Shown here piece after piece: positions 1-6,052 of a stretch of DNA of 9,409 nucleotides (positions are counted from its first letter, which is position 1; every line of letters starts with the position of its first letter). The notes beneath the pieces were generated by a model, which was not told the DNA's origin, ran no database searches, and saw nothing but the letters and a program-made list of their open reading frames with translations. Both the position numbers and the translations under genes were made by a program. The stretch comes from Gammaproteobacteria bacterium (GTDB lineage: Bacteria; Pseudomonadota; Gammaproteobacteria; Arenicellales; JAHEKD01), in the NCBI GenBank assembly GCA_024638545.1, contig JAHEKD010000053.1, positions 1-9,409 on the forward strand, in the 5' to 3' direction.

Positions 1-1
1 T

Positions 2-205
2 TCATTAAGCTCGATAATGTTGGTCGGTCATGAACCCACCTGGTCGAATTTGATCAGCCTTTTAATCGGTGGCGGGAATATCCGCTTCCCGACAGCTGCG
101 ATGGCCAGGATTGACTTTTATTTTAGTGACTGGGGTCACCTGAGTGCCGGGCATGGCCAGCTTCGCTGGTTATTGCAGCCAAGATTTTTTAAAAATCACA
201 GGTAG
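2..205 (+). CDS. sixA: SixA-like phosphohistidine phosphatase, 3' end only
   Basis: This is the C-terminal part (about 67 residues) of a gene that starts before the window; the frame is open from base 2 and stops at TAG 203-205. The residues VGHEPTWS carry the second catalytic histidine of the histidine-phosphatase superfamily. The ending, with a gly-rich stretch, an alanine-methionine-alanine-arginine segment and LRWLLQPRFF, resembles the SixA branch, whose proteins remove phosphate from phosphohistidine (in E. coli, on HPt domains or the nitrogen PTS protein NPr). The first catalytic RHG motif is outside the window, so the family call rests on the C-terminal half. An ATG at 17-19 is in frame but lies just before the catalytic GHEP motif and is not a credible start. 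The last codons contain an A/T-rich palindrome (183-197). Another phosphoglycerate-mutase-like phosphatase is possible. Confidence 0.75.
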   Translation, partial: SLSSIMLVGHEPTWSNLISLLIGGGNIRFPTAAMARIDFYFSDWGHLSAGHGQLRWLLQPRFFKNHR

Positions 206-227
206 CTGAGTCTATGTCATTAAACTG

Positions 228-257
228 TTGGCAACACGCCCGGGAATAGCTTACACT
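228..257 (+). promoter_or_regulatory. Probable sigma-70 promoter of thiBPQ
   Basis: TTGGCA at 228-233 matches five of six bases of the -35 consensus. TACACT at 252-257 matches four of six bases of the -10 consensus, with an 18-bp spacer. The predicted transcript start, about 263-266, falls immediately before the 5' strand of riboswitch helix P1 (about 268), which is where it should be for the full aptamer to be transcribed. That position agreement is the strongest support. It is an inference from sequence only. Confidence 0.55.
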
Positions 258-267
258 TGAACCTGCA

Positions 268-369
268 AACTCAACGGGGTGCTGGCTAAGACAACAGTCT
301 CAGCTTGCTGAGAGACAATTGTCAACCCGAATACCTGAACCGGATAATACTGGCGTAGGGATTGGGGTT
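268..369 (+). ncRNA. TPP riboswitch aptamer (THI box)
   Basis: The conserved blocks of the thiamine pyrophosphate aptamer appear in order: GGGGTGC (276-282), CTGAGA (308-313), ACCTGA (333-338), GGATAATAC (342-350) and GGCGTAGGGA (352-361). Helices can be drawn. P1 is 268-272 with 365-369; P2 is 275-278 with 326-329; P3 runs from 281-292 to 297-308 with two mismatches and a G-U pair; P5 is 340-343 with 350-353. P3 carries the loop AACA. A self-complementary insert GACAATTGTC (314-323) follows CTGAGA in the junction between P3 and P2. The family binds TPP and lowers expression of thiamine synthesis or uptake genes, which fits the thiBPQ operon directly downstream. Confidence 0.95.
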
Positions 370-390
370 CTTAAATTTCAATCATACGCA

Positions 391-413
391 GTCTTAGCCA
401 TAACTACTAAGGT
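391..413 (+). promoter_or_regulatory. Riboswitch expression platform: Shine-Dalgarno sequestering hairpin
   Basis: Bases 391-397 (GTCTTAG) can pair with 407-413 (CTAAGGT): five Watson-Crick pairs plus two G-U pairs across a nine-base loop. This buries the AAGG Shine-Dalgarno core at 409-412, seven bases before the thiB ATG. The same segment, extended to 391-400 (GTCTTAGCCA), is a perfect ten-base complement of 283-292 (TGGCTAAGAC), the 5' strand of aptamer helix P3. The two pairings exclude each other. The inferred logic is that TPP binding locks P3, leaving 391-397 free to block ribosome binding; without TPP, 391-400 captures the P3 strand and exposes the Shine-Dalgarno site. No U-tract follows, so translational rather than termination control is favoured. 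Confidence 0.7.
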
Positions 414-418
414 GCTGT

Positions 419-1420
419 ATGAAGCTAAAATCACTATTTCATTTATTTATTTTCACACTGAGCTGTTCTGCACTCGCTGATGAAAATCAAATACTCAACG
501 TTTACACCTATGATTCATTTTCGTCAGAATGGGGCCCCGGCCCGAAACTCAAGGAACAGTTCGAATCTCAATGTCAGTGTGAGCTTAATTTTGTAGCCCT
601 GGATGATGCCTTGGCGGTACTTGGCCGATTGAAACTTGAGGCTGACGATACGCCCGCGGATGTTGTTGTTGGTCTGGATATGAATACACTTGCCGTCGCT
701 AAACAAACAGGTCTGTTCACACCCCATGAATTAACTATTACAGACTTAACTCTTCCAATGTCGTGGCAGGATGAAGTTTTTATTCCATTTGATTACGGCT
801 ATTTTGCCTTTATTTATGACGCCGACAAATTGACCAGTCCACCGCAGAGTTTTGAATCTTTAATTGAAAATCAGCAGAACTTGAAACTGGTTATTCAGGA
901 TCCTCGAAGCTCCACGCCCGGACTGGGTTTAATGCTATGGATAAAATCGCTTTATGCCGACAGGGCTGGTGAATTATGGAAAAATCTCTCTCCCTCCATA
1001 CTGACCATCACGCCGGGCTGGAGTGAAGCTTATGGACTATTTCTAAAAGGTGAAGCAGACATGGTCTTAAGCTACACAACTTCACCTGCATACCATATGA
1101 TAGTCGAAGCAAAACAAAACTATAAAGCGGCTGAATTTAAGCAGGGCCATTATATACAGATTGAGACGGCAGGTATCATCAAGCACACTAAGAATAAGCA
1201 GCTGGCAAACGAATTTCTCTCTTTCCTACTCAGCAAGGAAGCGCAATTATCCATAGCAACCGGAAACTGGATGTATCCGGCAGCATTAAATCGTGACAAC
1301 CTGCCGCAGGCTTTCGCGGAGTTAATTAATCCCCAGACGACACTCTATATTGATCCTGACGAGATCGTGAAGTATAAATCCAAATGGACTCAAGAATTTA
1401 TCAATGCCGTCAGTAACTGA
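419..1420 (+). CDS. thiB: Thiamine/TPP ABC transporter, periplasmic binding protein
   Basis: This 333-residue protein is the high-affinity receptor that delivers thiamine, thiamine phosphate and TPP to the ThiPQ transporter. It starts with a signal peptide: lysines at 2 and 4, a hydrophobic core at 5-16 and a likely signal peptidase I site after ALA at 18-20. Segments shared with E. coli ThiB (TbpA) include VYTYDSF (28-34), WGPGP (38-42), a CxCEL pair (52-56), PFDYGYFAFIYD (123-134), STPGLGL (165-171), WSEAYGLFLKGE (201-212), SYTTSPAY (218-225) and TGNWMYP (281-287). Several of these line the ligand pocket in the family. Length is normal (E. coli 327). The ATG is preceded by AAGG at 409-412, and it is the first gene after the TPP riboswitch, so TPP should repress it. 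The stop codon lies inside a perfect inverted repeat. Confidence 0.97.
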   Translation: MKLKSLFHLFIFTLSCSALADENQILNVYTYDSFSSEWGPGPKLKEQFESQCQCELNFVALDDALAVLGRLKLEADDTPADVVVGLDMNTLAVAKQTGLFTPHELTITDLTLPMSWQDEVFIPFDYGYFAFIYDADKLTSPPQSFESLIENQQNLKLVIQDPRSSTPGLGLMLWIKSLYADRAGELWKNLSPSILTITPGWSEAYGLFLKGEADMVLSYTTSPAYHMIVEAKQNYKAAEFKQGHYIQIETAGIIKHTKNKQLANEFLSFLLSKEAQLSIATGNWMYPAALNRDNLPQAFAELINPQTTLYIDPDEIVKYKSKWTQEFINAVSN

Positions 1421-1445
1421 TAACCTGTCAGGTTATCAGTTACTG
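1411..1445. repeat. Perfect 17-bp inverted repeat at the thiB stop codon
   Basis: The arms are 1411-1427 and 1429-1445, exact reverse complements around the single base T1428. As RNA this gives a stem of about 15 bp closed by the loop TGTCA. The left arm contains the last thiB codons and the TGA stop (1418-1420). No run of T follows on either strand, so it is not a canonical intrinsic terminator. A plausible role, by analogy with intercistronic hairpins of other binding-protein transporter operons, is protecting the thiB message end so that more binding protein than permease is made. A symmetrical protein-binding site is an alternative. Confidence 0.8.
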
Positions 1446-1478
1446 ATCATTACAGTGAAACTGGTGTTTATTTAAATC

Positions 1479-3035
1479 ATGAAATTCTGGGGCTGGCTGC
1501 CGGTCGGTATTATCACAAGTGTCTATTTCATCGCGCTATCTGGATTATTATCTGAAATAAACTCAAATGAACTTGACCTCAGCCTGAATCACCATTACTT
1601 GATTAAAATAATCAAGTTCTCATTAATACAGGCCGTTCTCTCGACACTCTTAAGTGTGGGTCTGGCGATCCCGGTCGCACGGGCCCTGCATCGCCAGCAG
1701 TTTACCGGAAAACCGTTTCTCTTGATGATCTGCGGATTGTCACTGGTACTGCCGGTTATTGTTGCGATTCTGGGGATTGTCAGTGTGCACGGCAACACAG
1801 GCTGGATCAGTCACCTGCTTGCCCTCGTCAAGATAAAGGCAAATTACCTTTATGGTCTGGCAGGCATACTGATCGCGCACGTATTTTTTAACCTGCCGCT
1901 GGCAAGCCGCATTTTTTTACTGGGCCTAAATACAATTCCGGCATCAAGCTGGCGGCTGGCGGGCCATCTTGGCATGAATTCAATGCAGATCTTTCGTTTT
2001 CTTGAATGGCCGTTGCTCAGGACACAGCTGCCGCAGGTAGCGGGCCTGATTTTCCTGCTGTGCTTTACATCTTTTGCCATCGTGCTGGTCTTCGGGGGCG
2101 GGCTCAAGTACAGCACTTTAGAAGTCGCTATTTACCAGTCAATTCGATTTGAATTTGATATACCCAGGGCCGTGCTGTTAGCTTTTATCCAGATCGCCAT
2201 CTGTGCATCTGTATTTATTATGTTAACCCGGCGATCCTCAGATTTTTCGTTGCAAAACCTCTCTGAACTCACCGTTGTCCGGATAGACGGCAAGGCGCCG
2301 AAAAGCCGCATATTTGATACGTTCATTCTGATTATTTTTATGCTGTGGATTATTTTACCGATTATGGCTATCGCCGGCGGCGCGTTTAATTTACCAGCCT
2401 GGTCTGTAGTTAACTCAGACGGCTTTATTAAGGCTATCAAAGGATCATTGCTCATCAGCCTGAGCTCTGCAGCAGTCGCTTCACTCATAGTGACCTCACT
2501 TTGCTATTTTTACAAATTTATTGGCCAAAATAGTTCAGCAACAGGTCTGCTTGACCTGCTGGTACAGCTGATCTTGATTTTTCCGCCATTTGTACTCGCA
2601 ACCGGGCTTTTCATCATCCTTAAAGGCAATATGAGCATCACCGGCCCCGTCATTGTTATTATTGTAAATGTACTCGCGATCCTGCCTTTCATGATGCGGA
2701 TATTATTACCTGCCGTGTTGTTTACGCGGCGCTATGATCAACTGTCCGTCTCGCTGGGTATCATTAATTTAAATCGATTCAGCCAGATTGACTGGCAGAT
2801 TATCAGAAAATCGTTTGCCCTGGCTGTGGGTGTCGGTATGGCGCTCTCAATAGGAGATTTTAGCGTGATTGCACTTTTCGGCTCTCAGGATTTTCAAACC
2901 CTGCCTTTGTACCTGTACCGCTTGATGGGCGCATACCGGATGGAAGAGGCCGGCGTGATTGCGGTAATCATTTGCCTGCTTTCACTATCCGCATTTTTTA
3001 TAAGTCAGCAAATCATCGGTAGAAACAGTGCTTAA
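1479..3035 (+). CDS. thiP: Thiamine/TPP ABC transporter, permease
   Basis: This 518-residue inner-membrane protein is a tandem fusion of two binding-protein-dependent permease domains, so one ThiP chain probably supplies the whole translocation path. Each half has a cytoplasmic EAA-type loop that contacts the ATPase. The first is about 157-190 (AGHLGMNSMQIFRFLEWPLL), followed by CFTSFAIVLVFGGG. The second is about 419-460 (LGIINLNRFSQIDW), followed by ALSIGDFSVIALFGSQDFQTLP. Both closely resemble E. coli ThiP (536 residues). Hydrophobic helices occur near 7-24, 45-70, 80-105, 123-150, 188-206, 229-250, 278-300, 320-345, 355-382, 388-412, 445-468 and 491-512. The ATG lies 58 bases after the thiB stop and has only a weak Shine-Dalgarno sequence, in line with lower expression than thiB. 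The stop overlaps the thiQ start. Confidence 0.96.
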   Translation: MKFWGWLPVGIITSVYFIALSGLLSEINSNELDLSLNHHYLIKIIKFSLIQAVLSTLLSVGLAIPVARALHRQQFTGKPFLLMICGLSLVLPVIVAILGIVSVHGNTGWISHLLALVKIKANYLYGLAGILIAHVFFNLPLASRIFLLGLNTIPASSWRLAGHLGMNSMQIFRFLEWPLLRTQLPQVAGLIFLLCFTSFAIVLVFGGGLKYSTLEVAIYQSIRFEFDIPRAVLLAFIQIAICASVFIMLTRRSSDFSLQNLSELTVVRIDGKAPKSRIFDTFILIIFMLWIILPIMAIAGGAFNLPAWSVVNSDGFIKAIKGSLLISLSSAAVASLIVTSLCYFYKFIGQNSSATGLLDLLVQLILIFPPFVLATGLFIILKGNMSITGPVIVIIVNVLAILPFMMRILLPAVLFTRRYDQLSVSLGIINLNRFSQIDWQIIRKSFALAVGVGMALSIGDFSVIALFGSQDFQTLPLYLYRLMGAYRMEEAGVIAVIICLLSLSAFFISQQIIGRNSA

Positions 3036-3738
3036 ACTCGATAGCGTCAAATTTAACTACGAGACGCAGGATTTCGAATTTGATTTCGATCTCGCTGGCG
3101 GGCGATGTATGGCGGTAATGGGCGAAAGCGGCTCAGGCAAGTCGACCCTGCTCAATCTGATTGCGGGCTTCTTAACACCTCGAAGTGGCGCAATTTATTA
3201 CGGCAATCAGCGTATTGACCAGCTTGCACCGCATCAACGACCGCTGACCATTCTGTTTCAGGAACATAACCTGTTTAACCATTTGAACGTTTATCAAAAT
3301 ATCGGCCTGGGTATTCGCCCTTCACTGAAACTTAATGAATCTGAAAAGCAATCCATACATGATGCCCTCAATAAAGTTAATCTTGCTGGCACTGAAAACC
3401 GTTTACCGGAGTCACTTTCAGGCGGCCAGCGCCAGCGTGTTGCCATTGCGCGCTGCCTGGTCCGGTCCCGCCCGATTCTCCTGCTGGACGAACCCTTCGG
3501 CGGTTTGAATGAAGAACTTAAATCTGATATTAAAGTCCTCTTGAATCAGCTAAAAAAAGAGCTGAATCTGGCCATGCTTTGGGTAACCCATGATCCAGAT
3601 GATGTTGAAGGTATAGTTGATGAGGCGATGAGACTGGAGCACGGAAAGATTATAACGTTGATCAACAAATGTGTGGGAGAAACTTTAACAGCCCCTGCCA
3701 CAAATTTAAAGGACAACCCCAGGAACCAACCTAAATAA
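3028..3738 (+). CDS. thiQ: Thiamine/TPP ABC transporter, ATP-binding protein
   Basis: This 236-residue cytoplasmic ATPase powers thiamine import with ThiB and ThiP. Visible motifs are Walker A GESGSGKST (32-40), Q-loop Q78 in LFQEHNLF, signature LSGGQ (130-134), Walker B ILLLDEP (150-156) and switch histidine H188 in WVTHD. The opening MLKL, the phrase STLLNLIAGFLTP and the segment NIGLGIRPSLKLN match E. coli ThiQ (232 residues). The D-loop reads GGLN (158-161) where ABC ATPases normally end in Asp, so N161 is unusual. The start is GTG at 3028-3030, overlapping the thiP stop (TAA 3033-3035) by eight bases, which suggests translational coupling; an MLKL start is also what the family has. The 3' end overlaps the convergent thioesterase gene by eight bases, and no intrinsic terminator is seen there. 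Confidence 0.96.
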   Translation: MLKLDSVKFNYETQDFEFDFDLAGGRCMAVMGESGSGKSTLLNLIAGFLTPRSGAIYYGNQRIDQLAPHQRPLTILFQEHNLFNHLNVYQNIGLGIRPSLKLNESEKQSIHDALNKVNLAGTENRLPESLSGGQRQRVAIARCLVRSRPILLLDEPFGGLNEELKSDIKVLLNQLKKELNLAMLWVTHDPDDVEGIVDEAMRLEHGKIITLINKCVGETLTAPATNLKDNPRNQPK

Positions 3739-4111
3739 AATTTGCTATCCTTTTCGGCCTGCCCCGCTCATCAATGGAGACATACGTAAACTGGCCTTCT
3801 GTGACTTTAACCTCTTTGCTTTCCGTCAATCGCTCTGCATAGACATCGACCTCAATGGTGATTGATGTCGTGCCTGTTCGCAAAACCCGGGTGTAACAGA
3901 CAACCCTGTCTCCGACTTTAACCGGTTTTAAAAATTTCATTTTATCGACTGCAACGGTAACAATCCGATCACGCACTGCCATTTTAGCCGGGATTGATCC
4001 GGCCATATCCATCTGCGCCATCACCCAGCCGCCAAAAATATCGCCATTAGCATTAGCATCTGCCGGCATGGCAATTGTGCTTAAAGACAGTTCACCCTGA
4101 TGTTCTTTCAT
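3731..4111 (-). CDS. yciA: Acyl-CoA thioesterase, YciA family (hotdog fold)
   Basis: This 126-residue protein is predicted to hydrolyse acyl-CoA thioesters to free acid and CoA in the cytoplasm; YciA enzymes have broad chain-length range and form oligomers of hotdog domains. The diagnostic run MPADANANGDIFGGWVM (15-31) contains the catalytic Asp (D24), and TTSITIEVDVY and the glycine-proline-rich end (FTYVSIDERGRPKRI) also follow E. coli YciA, which is slightly longer (132). A strong Shine-Dalgarno AGGAGAG (4117-4123) lies five bases before the ATG. It probably shares a transcript with the transporter gene upstream (36-base gap). Its stop (TAG, 3731-3733) lies within the end of the convergent thiQ gene. 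Family assignment is firm; the physiological substrate is not visible. Confidence 0.93.
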   Translation of the reverse strand: MKEHQGELSLSTIAMPADANANGDIFGGWVMAQMDMAGSIPAKMAVRDRIVTVAVDKMKFLKPVKVGDRVVCYTRVLRTGTTSITIEVDVYAERLTESKEVKVTEGQFTYVSIDERGRPKRIANFI

Positions 4112-4147
4112 ACTAACTCTCCTGTGTGCATATTGCAGTTTACCCGT

Positions 4148-5035
4148 TTATATGAAAATTAATATACTGCCAAGGACAACCAGTACCGCAGCCAGGCAGG
4201 CACCTGCGGTAGGCGTCTGGCGAGTGGTAAACCACAGTATTGGCAGCACCAGTATCGGTGAAGTTGATGATAAGACTGTCACCACGCCGACTTTGCCTCC
4301 CGATAAAGCAAACAGTAGCAGCGTCATCCCGACAGCCATTGCCAAAAATCCACTCACAGCTGTATGCCAGAATATGGTGCTGTTGAGTGGGTTTTGTGCC
4401 CTGAATACTGATGTCGGTAACAGCAACATCACCATCAGCATGATCACTGAAACCGCAACCCTCAATGCCGACACTGCAATCGGGTCAGCGCCAGCCTCCA
4501 GCGCTGGTTTCACTAAAATCGCGCCGACTGCCTGGCAAAATGCAGCTGTCAGGCCCATCAGCAGTGCTAGCCAAAGTGGACCGTGTGTCTTCTCAAGCAC
4601 GTGAAGATTGCGACCGCTTCGCCCATATAAAACGGCAATAATGACACCGGCGACAACAATGGAGCAGCCAATTAATTGATTCAATGCCAGCACTTCGCCG
4701 AGAAAGAGATAGCCCAGCAGTGCGCTGAAAGGGCCATTGGCTGCAAACATGACCGCGGTACGCCTTGGTCCTACTCGCCGCATGGTTGCAAACAGGGCCG
4801 TATCGCCCAGGAAAATACCGATCAGCCCGGATAAACAAATAATCCAGAAGTCATCCATCACGCTGCTCCAGGTGTTCTGGATTAACACTATGGTGCTGAG
4901 CATCACCAAAACCTGGGCCATTCTTAATCTTGTGAACGAAAATGCACCAAGGTGCCGGCTTGGCCCTGCTGCCAAATAACCGCCGAGCGCCCAGCAGAAT
5001 GCGGCTGCAAGAGCGGCCGCTTCAAAAATGTACAA
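4148..5035 (-). CDS. EamA/DMT-superfamily membrane transporter, TTG start
   Basis: This 295-residue, very hydrophobic protein has the layout of the drug/metabolite transporter superfamily: about ten membrane helices in two repeated EamA halves (roughly 5-137 and 153-294). The end of the first half carries a typical EamA run, GEVLALNQLIGCSIVVAGV (113-131), and the second half ends with the parallel TAGACLAAVLVVLGSILIF. Such proteins move small solutes such as amino acids, amines or nucleotide sugars across the inner membrane; nothing here identifies the substrate. The start is TTG at 5033-5035: an in-frame stop lies five codons upstream, no ATG occurs before residue 39 (which would remove the first helix), and AGAGGG (5040-5045) precedes it. 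The gene lies 36 bases upstream of yciA, so the two are probably co-transcribed. Confidence 0.88.
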   Translation of the reverse strand: MYIFEAAALAAAFCWALGGYLAAGPSRHLGAFSFTRLRMAQVLVMLSTIVLIQNTWSSVMDDFWIICLSGLIGIFLGDTALFATMRRVGPRRTAVMFAANGPFSALLGYLFLGEVLALNQLIGCSIVVAGVIIAVLYGRSGRNLHVLEKTHGPLWLALLMGLTAAFCQAVGAILVKPALEAGADPIAVSALRVAVSVIMLMVMLLLPTSVFRAQNPLNSTIFWHTAVSGFLAMAVGMTLLLFALSGGKVGVVTVLSSTSPILVLPILWFTTRQTPTAGACLAAVLVVLGSILIFI

Positions 5036-5039
5036 GTGG

Positions 5040-5045
5040 CCCTCT
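5040..5045 (-). promoter_or_regulatory. Ribosome binding site that fixes the TTG start of the DMT transporter
   Basis: On the minus strand AGAGGG lies four bases upstream of the TTG codon. The spacing is short but usable, and an in-frame TAA just upstream rules out a longer protein. This supports TTG as the initiation codon. Confidence 0.6.
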
Positions 5046-5071
5046 GATTAGTGGATTAAGTTAGGTAGTGC

Positions 5072-5077
5072 ATTATA
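5072..5077 (-). promoter_or_regulatory. Candidate -10 box for the DMT transporter-yciA unit
   Basis: On the minus strand this reads TATAAT, a perfect -10 hexamer, 37 bases upstream of the TTG start and downstream of the rpoH terminator hairpin. No good -35 hexamer lies 16-18 bp upstream (TCAACC or GTCAAC at best) and there is no TGn extension, so the promoter call is tentative. The position, just after a terminator and before the first gene of a unit, is what one expects. Confidence 0.4.
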
Positions 5078-5112
5078 AGCGTGCATAGGTCTCTGGTTGA
5101 CATATTGCTTAT

Positions 5113-5140
5113 AAAAAAACGGCGCCAGAGCGCCGTTTTT
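5113..5140. terminator. Bidirectional intrinsic terminator after rpoH
   Basis: The stem CGGCGC (5120-5125) pairs with GCGCCG (5130-5135) around a CAGA loop, flanked by seven A on the left (5113-5119) and five T on the right (5136-5140). Read leftwards it follows the rpoH stop by about 17 bases and ends in a seven-U tract, so it should terminate rpoH transcripts and shield the DMT transporter gene. Read rightwards it also has a U tract, so it could stop plus-strand transcripts. Confidence 0.9.
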
Positions 5141-5156
5141 ACAGATGCAGCACAGT

Positions 5157-6011
5157 TCAGACTGCAATAGACTGTTTCATCTGATCCATTGCCTTTTTCT
5201 CAATCTGCCTGATACGCTCGGCAGAAACCTCGTACTCGTCCGCCAGCTCATGCAGTGTAGCCTTGTTATCCTCTGCCAGCCAGCGGCGCGAGATAATATC
5301 ACGGCTGCGAGGGTCAAGCGTGGCCATCGCGTTGTAGATTTGGCTATGCTGTTGCTGTGTTTCGGATTTATCTGTCAGAATTTTCTCAGGATCATAGCGT
5401 GAGTCTGAGAAATACATTTCCGGCGCAACCCGTCCATTGTCGTCATCATCCTGGGACATCGTGAAGGATAAATCCGTACCAGTCATTCGCGACTCCATTT
5501 CACGCACGGTTTTCTCCGGCACGTCGAGATTATCTGAAAGCGTACCCACTTCTGCATCGTTCATCCAGCCAAGATGCTCTCTTGATTTGCGCAGGTTAAA
5601 GAATAATTTTCGTTGCGCTTTAGTCGTCGCGACTTTCACAATACGCCAGTTTTTCAGAATATAGTCGTAAATCTCGGCCTTGATCCAGTGCATGGCGAAA
5701 GAGACCAGACGAACCTTATGTTTGGTATCAAAACGCTTTACCGCTTTCATCAGACCAATGTTTCCTTCCTGAATTAAGTCTGCCAGCGGCAGACCATATC
5801 CCATAAAACCCCGCGCAACTTTTATAACGTGCCGCAGGTGTGACACAACCAGCTGGCGGGCTGCGTCCAGGTCCTGTTCATTGCGGTAACGATTTGCCAG
5901 GTCGATCTCCTCTTCCTGGGTCAACATTGGCGCACTGTTCGCAGCATGAATAAACCCTGCCAGGTCACGACCGGCTGCATAGTTTGATATTACAGGTGTA
6001 TGATTCGCCAT
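5157..6011 (-). CDS. rpoH: RNA polymerase heat-shock sigma factor sigma-32 (RpoH)
   Basis: This 284-residue protein has exactly the length of E. coli RpoH and directs RNA polymerase to heat-shock promoters of chaperone and protease genes. Region 2 is highly conserved: GYGLPLADLIQEGNIGLMKAV (71-91), then RLVSFAMHWIKAEIYDYILKNWRIVK (101-126). The sigma-32-specific RpoH box QRKLFFNLRK is at 133-142, and the region 4 helix-turn-helix is about 252-275 (TLHELADEYEVSAERIRQIEK). L48, A51 and V55 align with the E. coli region 2.1 positions L47, A50 and I54 that govern chaperone and FtsH control, so protein-level control may be retained. The start is supported by AGGAGG (6017-6022) five bases upstream. 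The gene follows ftsX as in other gammaproteobacteria and ends before a strong terminator. The leader carries a perfect CIRCE element, an unusual addition. Confidence 0.98.
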   Translation of the reverse strand: MANHTPVISNYAAGRDLAGFIHAANSAPMLTQEEEIDLANRYRNEQDLDAARQLVVSHLRHVIKVARGFMGYGLPLADLIQEGNIGLMKAVKRFDTKHKVRLVSFAMHWIKAEIYDYILKNWRIVKVATTKAQRKLFFNLRKSREHLGWMNDAEVGTLSDNLDVPEKTVREMESRMTGTDLSFTMSQDDDDNGRVAPEMYFSDSRYDPEKILTDKSETQQQHSQIYNAMATLDPRSRDIISRRWLAEDNKATLHELADEYEVSAERIRQIEKKAMDQMKQSIAV

Positions 6012-6029
6012 ACTAACCTCCTAGTTAAT
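6012..6029 (-). promoter_or_regulatory. rpoH: rpoH Shine-Dalgarno sequence in a weak AU-rich hairpin
   Basis: In the rpoH transcript, 6029-6024 (AUUAAC) can pair with 6017-6012 (GUUAGU): five Watson-Crick pairs and one G-U pair. The six-base loop UAGGAG (6023-6018) holds most of the AGGAGG Shine-Dalgarno core (6022-6017); its last G is in the stem. The stem ends directly before the ATG. The structure is marginal in stability, so it could melt with warming and act as a small RNA thermometer, or it may be chance. Confidence 0.35.
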
Positions 6030-6052
6030 TTATCTTTCTCTTACCCATAATT

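Noticed and set aside
183..197. A/T palindrome GATTTTT-T-AAAAATC as a terminator of the sixA-like gene
   Set aside because: It is inside the coding region, has no GC stem, and lies 8 bases before the stop codon.
419..478. ThiB as a lipoprotein because of Cys16 in the signal peptide
   Set aside because: The residues before the cysteine (FTLSC) do not match a lipobox well, and a normal ALA cleavage site follows directly; E. coli ThiB is a soluble periplasmic protein.
4152..4604. A 150-codon open frame on the plus strand, antisense to the DMT transporter gene
   Set aside because: It lacks a recognisable domain, its composition is what one gets from reading a hydrophobic gene backwards, and the minus-strand frame is a clear EamA protein.
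5073..5114. Inverted repeat TTATAAGC (5073-5080) / GCTTATAA (5107-5114)
   Set aside because: Only eight bp with a 26-base gap, one arm overlapping a -10 candidate and the other the terminator A-tract; AT-rich chance pairing is likely.
5097..5115. TTGACA (5097-5102) followed by TATAAA on the plus strand as a promoter
   Set aside because: The spacing is only a few bases, and correct spacing lands in the A-tract and GC stem of the rpoH terminator; no plus-strand gene follows.
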